From the IMG/VR virus record IMGVR_UViG_3300048582_000144, positions 1-58,047 of that record: a stretch of 58,047 nucleotides of DNA. One strand, written 5' to 3'. Position numbers and translations under genes: made by a program. Source of the DNA: a virus. Position 1 is the first letter of the stretch; every line of letters starts with the position of its first letter. Of this stretch, positions 8,301 through 20,300 are shown one piece after another. The notes below the pieces were generated by a model. The model saw only the letters and a program-made list of their open reading frames with translations, was not told where the DNA came from and did not search any database.

Positions 8301-11300
8301 AAGCCCGTGCCATGGGATTCACCCGCGAAGCCGATGGTGGGCTCGCCCCGATGAAGGCCAAGGAGCTTGCCGACAATGGACTGACCGCCCCACTCATGCG
8401 CCCCGCCGCCGATGGCTCCGCGATCCTCACCGACGACGTGGTTGCCACCGTCCGCGCCACCAGCGAGCGCGCCGGCCGCCGCGTGAAGCTCAACGAGCAA
8501 GAAGCCGCGGACCTCGCCCAGAAACGATTTGATGCAGCCAATACCCCACCACCCGCCACCAATGAGCAAGACCAACAAGGACAAAGCCAAGCAGCACCAT
8601 CTCCCCAAGCTCCACAATCCACACCCACCAGTTCGGAATCACCGGGTGGAACTGTTCGAGATGGAACCGGACAGCCCGCCGCAGCATCTTCAGATGGAGC
8701 CGGAGTTGCACCGGAGGCGGCGGTTCAAGAGGTAGAAGACCCGTTCGAGCCGACAGCCGAGGACGAAGCGGCGTTGTTGGCGGAATTGGAAGCGGAGATG
8801 GCGGGAGAGGACGTTGATGTTAACGAAAGCCCGGTTTCTGCAACACAAGAGCCGGAAGCGTCAACGGATGCACCACAAGCGCCGACTCCAGAACCCACCC
8901 GAGCAACCCCGGAATCCATCCGATCCGCCAAGCAGGTTCAAGCCAACATCCAGGCCGCCGTTCCTCGCCTCAAAGGCAAGGTGACCACGCAGGACGGCAC
9001 CCGGCCATCCGGCGGAGTCTTCATTGGCCTCGACGGACGCATGACCATCTCCCCCCGAGACATCGCCGGCGAGATGCAGCGCAATGGGTGGGACGAGGCC
9101 ACAGCCACCCGCATCCTCACCGACCTTGCCGTCAGCCACGAGGTTGCACACATCGCCCAGGTGGATGCACTCCGCGCCCGATGGAAGGAAGAGAAGCCCC
9201 GCATGTCCTTCGAGACATACTTCCTGAAGTTCTACGGCGAGCAATACGCCGAGATGGGAGGAAAGGGAGGCCAGATCGACATCGAGGCTGCCAACATCTA
9301 CGACCCGACCGCAGGGAACCCGCAATGGCAGTCACTCAGCGCCGGCCAGAAGGGAGCGGAGATTTTCCGCATGTTCCTCGAAAACAAGCTCACCGGCACC
9401 ACCAGCGAGCTTTCCCGCGAGATCGAGCGGCAGGGAGTGACGAAGGGATTCATCCAGCTCATCAAGGACGCCATCGCCTACCTGAAAGGCGTGATCGACA
9501 CCCTCCCCGACCAAGCAAAAGCCCACCTCGAGGAACTCGAAGCGTTCTATCGCGAACTCACCCTTTCCCCCGCGTCTCAAAGTGACACAACACCGACGCC
9601 CGAAGAGGCCATCACACCAGACGCCGGGGAATCCCCTTCCAAGCCAGCCAAGAAGCAGATCGACAGCCCCGCCCGCCGCGAGGCGTTCCGCCTGCTTCGC
9701 TCCGGGGAGCTGATCGTCATCGACAAGATCATCGGCGGCAAGATACAGGCCCCGCCCACGGGCATGCTCAAGATCGCCAAAGCGGCCCTCGAAACCGGTA
9801 AGGCCACCCAGAAGCAGCGAGACATGCTGGATTTCTGGGACAACGCCGGATTCAACCAATACATCCCGAAATACGCATTCGGCACCGACTTCAACGGGAA
9901 GGTCGCGCAGGAGCTTCATGGCATGCTCTTCACCCAGGACAAGAGCAACACCGCCTTGGACGATTGGGCAGGACTGCTTGGCGACAAGCTGACCAACGAC
10001 GAAGCCATGCTGGAAGTCATGGGGGAACTCACCCGGATTTCCAAGGGCATCACCACCGAGACCGACGCCCGCAACCCGAACAAGGAGGAGGCAGCACCCG
10101 AGGAGATCGCCGCGGCAGAAGCCGAGGCCAAGGCAGGGAAGAAGGAAGGGACCACACAGGCGAAGCAGGATAAAGCATTCGACGCCGCCCAAGCCAACCC
10201 GAGCGATGCCGCCATTGGCATGGATGCGGCAGACTTCAGCCCTGACATGATCGGCGGGACCATCACCGTGGACGGCGAGCCGATGCTTGTTGCCGACGTT
10301 GAGACGGATTCGATGGGAATCACCACTGCGGTTGTCTTGCAGAACGGCAAGCGGTTCGGGCGGCAGGTTCTCGAAGACGGCGAGGTTGTGTTTGTGGAAG
10401 AGGACGCGCCGGAGGTGGAGGCGGAACCCGTTGACGATCAGGTGCGCGCCGAAGAATCAACGCCGGTTGATGAAACGCCAAGCCCGGTTGAGGAAACTGC
10501 TGCCGAGAAGTTCGATAGAGAGCTTCGCGCAGAACGCCGTGCCGAGCGACTGGAAATGATGCAGCGGCCCATTGCACAGCAGTCTCCGAAAGTCTGGTAT
10601 GACGAGGAAGCCGCCAAACGTGGGATCGGCCCCGACGAACTCACCGCTGACGAGATCCGAGTTTACAAGGGCATGTGGAACAGTGCCCGAAAGGCCGCTC
10701 TAGCCAAGAACGAGCCGGTTATCGACAACATGCAGGACGACGGGAAGCCGCCAAAGAAAGGCTACGTTCGGCGCGGCGACATCTGGTATCCGCCAACTCA
10801 GAAGCCCGCCTCTCCAGGAAAATCAGTCGAAAACCTGATTCAAGAATACCGGAAGATCCTTCCCGACTGGAGATCCAAAGAAGACACCGATGACGACATC
10901 AAGTTCGCCATGCGAACGATCAAGAGACTAGCAAAGCCAGATGTAAACCAGAAGGCAGCGACCGAGGCATTGAAGCTGATTCCAGAGTTCGGGACCGATG
11001 CCCCGCTCTACCACCTTGGGTTGAAGGACGTGCCCAAAACCAAAACGGAATGGATGCCCGACGTGAGCAAGCGGACAAGCCCGCTCGACAAGGAGGACTT
11101 CCTTCAGGAGATGAAGGACTTTCTCGCTCCTCCCAAGAAGCCCGACCTGCCCTCGCCAATTACCTACATGCAGCTCAACGCCAGATTCCGGGGCGTCGAT
11201 ATGCCCAAGGACATCACCGCGAGATACAACAAGGTTTACAACCGACTTGGCGCGAAGGGTATCCAGTGGCTCGCCAACACGATCCGCCGGGACGCAAAGT

Positions 11301-14300
11301 TGTCGATGGGGTCAGACAATTATTTCCCGATCATTGCTGATCTTGAGGCGAACGTAGATTTGGCGGAGCGATATCGCGAGGAATGGGACACCGAAGCCCC
11401 GACCTCCGCGATGGACCGCAAGAACACCGACGCGAAGGAACTCTTCGCCGACGACGGCGGATTCAAACTCGGACAGGAAACCACCACGGACGGCGCGAAG
11501 GTCGCAGCGGAGCGCAAGGCGAAGGAGGAAGCCAAGGCAGCGGCAGACGCGGCACAGCGGAGTCTGTTTGATGAAGGCCCCACCCTCACCCCGGAAGAGC
11601 AGGCGTTGAAGGATGCGCTGGAAGGACTATTCGCCTCCCGCTCCCGCGACACCGGGACCCCCGACCTGTTCGCCCCCGAGAACCTTGCACGCCCCTCCAT
11701 GAAGGAGGTGAAGACCCCGAGCAACAAGTCAGCACTCGGAGCCTACCGCGCACTCACAGCGAAGAAGCAGGCAGGCAAGACCCTCAAGCCCGAGGAAGAG
11801 CAAGACCTACTCGAAGCCGAAACCGCCCTTGGCCAGAAGATGGCATTCGACATGGCACCGGAGAATCTGAAGGGCAAGGATACGGACCTTCTGCAAGCGG
11901 CCATCGTGGAAGCGACTATGCCGCAGGCCGCGCGTTCGATGCGTGCGGTGCAGCAAAGCATGTTCATGGGAGAGGAAGGCAGGGGAGGGCAGCAGAGCTT
12001 GTTCTCGTCGGCCTCTCCTAATCCTGATTTCCAAAACCTCCGCCGATCTATCACGACCGAACTCACCAAAACCCCCAGCCAATACCAATATGAACCAACA
12101 CAAGAAACCAGACCCGACATCGCAGCGCTCCTTGAGAAAAGCGGCCTACAAAGAGTTGTCCCTACCAACCTTCGACTTGACACCGATCAACTCGAAGAGA
12201 TTTCAGGCGCTCAAGTTGTCTTCGTCAGGGAACAAAATCCAATCGGATTGGTCTCTGCAAATACCCTGAGCGTTCCAAGGGTTATCATCATCAACGCCGA
12301 CACCACCGCGGCGAGCGTAGGCTATTTGATCGCGCACGAAATGACGCACGTTGCGCAAAAAGTCAGCGCGGCACCAAGCGGCCCGATCATCAAAAGAATC
12401 ACCGAGCTTGCCAGCAAAGAAGAAATCACAGCGATGTTCAAAACATTGCTCTTCAAGGGTTACGACAACAACAAGACACTAATAACCGCAGAGATTCACG
12501 CTCATCTTGTCGCGGATGCGGTCGCCGGAACCAACACGCTCGGACTTCAAGAGTTGGCCAACAGAGAGCAGCTTACATCCGAGCTGGTGGCATACTTTGA
12601 TTCACTTCCAAGACTCAATCCAGACGCCCGCAAAGGACAGTTGTTCGCAGAAGCAGCGGAAAGCCCGCCGTCTGGAGAAACGCTCAGAAGCTCCGCATCC
12701 CCCGCCCCTGACTACTCCGCGCCCATCCCGCCGGCAGTCATCGCCAAAATGTGGGGATCGCTCACCGCCCTGGTGGAATCCGGCCAAGTCACCTCCCCCG
12801 AGACGCTGGCGGCCACGTTGAAGAAGTTCGGCCCCGGAGCGCCGAAGCTCTCGCAAGGATTGTGGAGCATCATTTCCGCAGTGAAGGGCGAGGCCCCGAC
12901 CGCTCCCGATTGGGCTGGCATCTACGGTGCGAGCGTGCAGACTCCCGGGGATGGACAGCAGGTTCAGACTGGTGAAGGCGCTGGCGACGTTGTTGCTGGA
13001 GGCGGCGAAAGCCGCGTGGCGGTGGGTGAGGCGGCGGAGGTGAATGCCGCGCAGTGGAAGATTCCAAATGACTACACCGGAATCTGGCGCGAAGCTGTTG
13101 ACGCTGGCCTGCCGCTGGCGCAGATCATCGAGCCGCCCGCTGGATGGAAATCCACGCCGCGCTCTGTCAACGTCTTCACCGACCACAAGACCAAGCAGAA
13201 GGTTGCGAGGTTCGAGCATTTCTTCATTCACCCTGACGGCCGCCACGGGATGATGATCGAGCAGGACATCAGCAACGGAGTTTCCAAGCCCATCGTGGCC
13301 AACGTGATGACCCGTGACAACTCCATGGGGGTAAAAGGATGGGACATCGCCAAGAACCAGTTCGACGGCACGGTTGAGCAGGTAGTGAAGGAGATTCAGC
13401 GGCGGAATGACTACATCAACATGAAGGAAGGCAAGGAAGGGTGGAAGCTGGAAACCCAGCCAGCTTCATCCGACGACACCGCCGAGACCTACGCCAAGAG
13501 CGTTCAACGCAACCTGAAGCACATGGGCACCAAGGGCGACGAATGGTCCGTCGTTCCGTTCACCGGCAGGGAGATCGAGAACCCCGAGGGAGGCCGCCCG
13601 ATGATCGAGCAGGATTATTTGAGCGTTCAGGGAGCTGGATGGAAGCAGGCCCCGACACTCTACCCCGGCACCAGTCAATCCCCGGCCTGCGGATGGTGCG
13701 GCAAGGCCCCGGTGAAGTATCTGTTCGGGATCAAGAACGACTCGAAGAAATGGTCGATGATGGTCGGATCCGAATGTATCACCCACTTTTCCGAGAAGTC
13801 TGGAGATGCCCAATCGCAGGAAGCCAAGGCATCATTCAACCGCGCAGCGTGGCAATCGCTGGATGACTCGTTGAAGGAGATTAAGAAAGAGCTTTCAACC
13901 AGCACGTCGGATTCGTATTACCGATACACCACCACATGGTCGAGCAAGGCCGCCTCCGACCTCTACGAGCAAGGCACGAAGCTCCGTGGCAAGTTGAGCC
14001 AGAAGGACAGCTCAGACGGCGCGTTCACGTCATGGCAGCGCAAGAACGGCCAGGCAGTGGAAGCGCTCGTCACCAAGATCCGTGACGAACTGCAAGCCGA
14101 CGATGCGAAGAAATACCGGGTGAGGAAGCGCGAAGGATTCATTCGCAATCTGGAATCAGAGATCACCAACGGGAAATCCTCCTACGGTCGCCGCTACCCG
14201 CTTTCGGAAGCCGACATCGAGCGGAACACCCGGCAGATCGAGGCATACAAGAAGGAGATTGCGGAGATCACCGCGCCGGTTGCGGTGGAGGCGGACCAAC

Positions 14301-17300
14301 CCCCCACCCCAGCAGCCAAGGAATCCTTGACCACTGAGACGCGAACCACCGAAGCCGTCGAGGCATCACTATCAGAATCCGAGAAGCAGCAAGCCGCCGT
14401 TGAGCTTGGACATAAATCATGGACACCGGAGGCCCGAAAGTCGTTCCTTAGCAGACTCGCGGACTGGATGGTTTCAGGTGTTGAGTCGTCGGCAAAGCTG
14501 GCGGCCATGTTCGCGAAGGTCGTGAAACGAGCAGCGCTTTCAGTAGTTGTTGCAGTGAGCATCACATCGACCACAGCGCCAACGGTTGAAGCAATCTCCG
14601 CATCCGCGATTACAAACCAGTCCCCTGCCGTTCCATTCGCCAAGGAAACGCAAGAGATTGGAAGCGTGATGCAGCCGACCGTTATTCCAAGGAAGGAAAC
14701 CACAGCACCATCAGCCACCTCGCAGACGCCATCAGCCAGCTTTGGCAGTCAAGAGACATCAGACAACGTGCGCGTCATGGCTGATTGGGTGATGGGCAAC
14801 AGAGACAACCGAGGCAAGCCGTTCACAATCGCGGACAAGACCGAAGGATCGATCTACTTCTTTGATGGCACCGGGACGCTAGTTGAAGCTGCCCCAGCCA
14901 TCTACGGATCAGCCAAAGGCGATGTTCTATCTGAACGCCAGTTACGCCAAGGGATCGCATCAACCCGCGCCAACAAAGCAGACCAAATCACACCAGCCGG
15001 AAGATTCGAGACAGCAACCAGCAAATCCAGAGCATATGGCGAGGTTGTTCCAGTGATGAGCAAGAAGGCGGGAAGCCGCATTGCGATTCACAAGGTGTTT
15101 CTTGGCCGTGAATCGACCGAAAAAAGACAGCGCCGACTTTCCACGCCAACAGGTGCAGACAACCGGATCAGCCTTGGCTGCATCAATGTCCCTGCATCGG
15201 TGGCAAAATCCGCCGCAGGCTTATTCCGCGAAGGCGGGATTGTTTATGTGCTACCGGAAACCAAAGCAGGGAAAGAGCTGTTCAGCGGCTTTGAAGCGCT
15301 CGACACAAAGCAAACCGACAAGGGCACCGCGCTCTTCTCCTCCGCGTCTCCTAGCCAATTTCCGGAAGTCGAAACAATCGCAAAAACCAGTCTCACCGAA
15401 CCACCAAACAAGTATGAATATGAAGCCTATGAACACCCAAGCCCGCAAGTCCGGCAATTCCTCCAAATCAATCGCCTCCAAGGGTATCGAAGAACACCTG
15501 ATTCTTCCGACACCCGAAGAATTGAAGAGATTACAGGCGCAACCATTATCTTCGTTCGAGGGACTCCCAAACTTACTCTCGGAAGGAATAGCACGACTCA
15601 CCCGAGGATTGTAGCGATCAACACCGAATATCCCATGGCATCCGTGGGATATGGCATCGTTCACGAGTTGGTTCATGTCGCGCAGAAGGACAGCAGCACC
15701 CAAGCACGCTCAATTCTGAGAGACATCCGAAGCCTTCTTTCCACTAAAGAGGTCGAGCGGATCAATGGATACCTGCACAACTATGGATACGGAAACTCTT
15801 CGCCAGAAGAGGTTGCCGCAGAGTTCCAAGCGTTCCTTGTGGCCGACGCGGTGATGGGGACCAACTACATCGGTATCGACAACCTCCAGAAAAGCCAGGA
15901 GATGAAGTACCTTTTGCGCGGGTTCTTTAGCGGGCTCCCGCGACTCTCACCAAACAACGGGATCATGGAGTTGTTCAGCTCAGGGAACGCCCTGTTCTCC
16001 AGCGCCAGCCGCAACGGCCAATCCCCCTACTCCGCTCCCATCCCGCCGGCAGTCATCGCCAAAATGTGGGGATCACTCACCGCCCTGGTGGAATCCGGCC
16101 AAGTGACATCACCCGAGAGTCTGGCCGCCACGCTGAAGAAGTTCGGACCCGGAGCGCCGAAGCTGTCCCAAGGATTGTGGAGCATCATTTCCGCAGTGAA
16201 GGGCGAGGCCCCGACCGCTCCCGATTGGGCTGGCATCTACGGTGCGAGCGTGCAGACTCCCGGGGATGGACAGCAGGTTCAGACTGGTGAAGGCGCTGGC
16301 GACGTTGTTGCTGGAGGCGGCGAAAGCCGCGTGGCGGTGGGTGAGGAAGCAGTCAAGGAATCCTTGACCACTGAGACGAAGGAAGAAGCACCGGAACCCG
16401 GCACGCCGGACTTCCGTCTCCTCCCCACCGAAGACAAGAAGGAGATTGTTCAGAAAAAGCGCAAGGCCGCATCCGCCGAAAAAGCGGGAATCAACGACTT
16501 CGGAGAAAAGATCGGCGGAGCACGCAAAGACATGTCGATCAAGACCGGAGAGAAAACCCGCCCGAAAAAGACCAACGACAAGCCCGGATGGTTCAACCGA
16601 TATGAAGTCAATGAGGTTGTCGCGGAAACGAAGGCGTCTTCGCCGCTTGAGCGATACTGGATGCAATCCGCCAGTGCCAAACAGGAAGAGTCAGCAGTCG
16701 GTCGATTCGTCATCAACGACAAGCGCAAGCTCGACTGGAGCGGAAAACCGGAGCGAGCCACCCGTCAGACATTCGCCACCCGAGAGGAAGCTGAAGCGGC
16801 AATCCCATTGTTGGAAGCCTCGCGCAATCACAAGCTCCGCCGCGAGACAGTGGAAGGGGCTGACCAATGGGGTATATGGCGAATCGTCTCAGACCGCAAG
16901 CGGGTGCAGGTAGTGAAACAGACATTCGCCACCGAGAATGAAGCCCGAGAGTTCTTAGCAAAGAACGCCGCCGACATCATCGAGACCAAGACATCATGGC
17001 GCGAAGAGTTGATCGTGAAGCCTGAAAAGCCGGTCCGCAAAGGGCCAGAACGCCGCAACCGTCCCGCCGACAAGAAGATGTTCGAGGATGCTTTCGGATT
17101 TCGAGGAGTGGAGTTCGGCAACTGGATGCGCCAAGCTGGCGACGGCAAAGAACGCCAAGAGGTGTTGAACCACGCCTACGACGGTTTGCTTGACCTCGTG
17201 GAAATCCTCAACATCCCACCCAAAGCAATCAGTCTCAACGGCGATCTTGGTTTGGCGTTCGGGGCACGCGGGCAAGGACTCAGCGGAGCCAAGGCGCACT

Positions 17301-20300
17301 ACGAGCCGGATTATGTAGTGATCAACCTCACGAAGATGAGCGGAGCGGGCAGCCTTGCTCATGAGTGGATCCACAGCTTGGATCACTACCTTGGACGGCA
17401 GGATGGGCGAGCAAGCAGTGAGTGGATCAAGGACGCGTCCGGCAGCCGCATCAAGAAACCTGGCGGCCCCGAGCAATCCATGGTTTCCCACGGGTTCAGC
17501 CGCAAGGAATCGAAGGTCCGCGAGGAAGTCCGCAATGCCTTCACCCGACTGATGGACACCATCATGAACAAGTCGGTGGAGTTTGTGGAAGACAGCAACG
17601 CCGCAGAGCGGTTCGTGGAACGTGCTCGCACCGAGCTTGAAAAGAAACTTGGATCGCTCCGCAAGGACTACACCCGCGATCCTGATCCACGTTGGGAGAA
17701 ACGCCGCAAGCCTGCCACCGAGGCGCAACTGGCGGTGTTTGATGCCATGGCCGACCGCTTCCTCAACGGAATGGACTTGGAAACTGATTGGCGTCCCGTC
17801 GATGGCAAAGCCCGCCTGAACTATCGGTGGACCAACGATGCCTTGGAAACGCTGAACGCTCTTCACAAGGCCATCACCAACCGAAGCGGATTCAACAAGG
17901 ACGGCGGCCAACTCGACCACCTCCGCCAAGACATGAAGCATTATGCGGTGCGGATCAAGATGCTGGAAAGCGCCCAATCGACCGACACAAAGACCCGCAA
18001 GGTGCCAACAGCTTTCTCAATGAATGCCAAGGCTATCGACCAAGGCAGCCTTTCGGATTACTGGAATTTACCCCATGAAATGTTGGCACGCGGATTCTCC
18101 GCTTATGTGGAAGATAAGATTGCAGCCACCGGAGGGTCATCGGACTTCCTTTCCTACGGATCGGACAACCGCCTGCCGAAATACCGAATATTCAATGTGA
18201 AGCCCTTTCCCGAAGGCACCGAGCGCGAGGCAATTAACAGTGCATTCGACAACCTGTTCAACATCCTCGACACGAAGGAAACCGACAAGGGCACCGCGCT
18301 CTTCTCCTCCGCCTCCCCCGCTCGCCGCTCCGACCCCATCCTTGACCGCATCAAGGCCATGGTCGCCGATCCCGACAAGAAGGCCGAAACCTACGTCCGG
18401 GCCGCCCGCTACGTCTCCGACGTTCGCAACCGCTTCGACACAGGACGCCTCAAGCGCGAGTTCTCCGCTCAAGGCATCGACTCCGCCCGCTACACCATGA
18501 TCCGCGACGTGGCGATTCTGGAAGCCATTGTGAAGGCCCTGCCGAAAGAGATGCGTGGGAAGTTTGTTGGCAAGTTCCGCAACGTAGCAGAGATGAAGAC
18601 CGAGAAGGGACGGGAGCGATACATGCTGGCCATGCTCCCGAAGGTTGAGAAGGCACTGGAAGCGCACCTCCAGACGCTCTACCGCCAGGACATCAGGAAG
18701 GTCATTGACAAGAGCAAGCCCAAGCCCAACGCCAGCCGCAACCTTCGAGGCAAGATCGGTGCTTCCGGCCATGCCATCGTCAAACAGGCCGTCAGCGCCA
18801 TGACCCTGAAGGTGGACACCGAGAAACAACTGGAGATCGCCACCGATGCCCTTGCCAACGTCATCACCGAGACCACCAGCGACGAGGTTCAGGACATCGC
18901 GGAAACCGCCCTCGACCGCATCCGCCGCGCCAAGGACACCGAGGCCAAGCTGAAGATCGCCAACGAAGCCCTCTGGGAACTGGAGTCCACCGAGGATGAT
19001 GCGAACATCGCCGCCATCGTCAACCAGGCAACCAACGCGATGCTTCTCGACACCAACGAAGCCCTCACTCTTGCCGCGGCTCACCGGGAGAAGATCGAGA
19101 TCGGCACCAAGCGAGTCGGTGACGATGATGTTCCACTCACCCTCGACGAGTGGGAGGAGTTGGAAGGCAAAGCAGTCGCCCTTGAATTGTTCTCCGACTA
19201 CGAGAACGCCAGCAGCGCCCGTTTGGCGAAGGCGCTGGAGTTCCTGAAGGGTGTTTACTCCGAGAGCCGGGAGCAATGGCTTAAGGTCCTGAAGGAGCGC
19301 AAGGCGCAAAAGGAAGACGACATCGAGACCCTTCGCAAAACCATCAAGGCCCCGGACTTCATCACCAATGAGATGCTGGCGGCCGCCAAGAAGAAGTCTG
19401 AAAAGATCGTCCACCGTTTCGGCACGGCAATGCTCGAATGGATTTCGTCCTACGAGCAAATCCTCGGACAACTCAAAGAGAACACCCAAGATCCGCAAGC
19501 CCTCGCGTGGGTTGACGAGCAGGTTGCCAAACTCCGTGATGCACGCGGAGAGTATGACGACAAGCTCGAAGGCGAACGCGTGGCATTGGAGGAGGCGATG
19601 GCCGACATCTTCGGCACCGGCACCGGATGGACGGACAAGTTCAAGCTCGACCCGATCCTTCACGGACTATCCACGCGCCGCGAAGACCACGGCGTCACCG
19701 TGCTGGAAGGCGTGAGCAAGGATACCATCCCGGTCCCGGTAAAGCTGGCGGAATCGCTGGTCCGCAAGGAAACCAGCACCTACACCCACAACGGCGTCAA
19801 ATACGAGATCGTTGCTCAGGATATGGTTGCGCTGGAAGAAGCGTGGGAGCGATTCCAAGAACTTCCCGACGAAGCCCAAGGACGCAAGCCGCTGATCTAC
19901 TTCACCCGCGTCAAGAGCGAGGGCAAGCGCAACACCATCGGAGCCTATTCCCAACTCGAAATGCTCAAGGAGTGGCTGGCCATGCGCCAAGCCGACCTGG
20001 CCAAGAAATACGAGTCTCGCGGGTGGGACGAAACCACCATGGAGCAACTGGAATCCGCCCTCACGCCGGAAGTGAAACGCCTTGGCTTGTGGCTCGTGGA
20101 TCGACTGGAAAGCCAGCGTTCCGAGTTGGACGCCAAACACCGGAGCGAATACGGAATTGGCCTTGACCTCGTGGACAACTACTTCCCCGCGCTCTTCGAG
20201 AACGCGCAGAGCCAGGACAGCAACCTTGGACCCGATGGAGTGGACACGAACGTCGCCGCCAAGACAGCATCCGCCTTGAAAGGCCGGGTGGCGCACAACG

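Noticed and set aside
18137-19663. Long reverse-strand open frame of 508 codons
   Set aside because: It is antisense to the giant gene. GC-rich codon bias creates long shadow frames, and no protein motif is visible.
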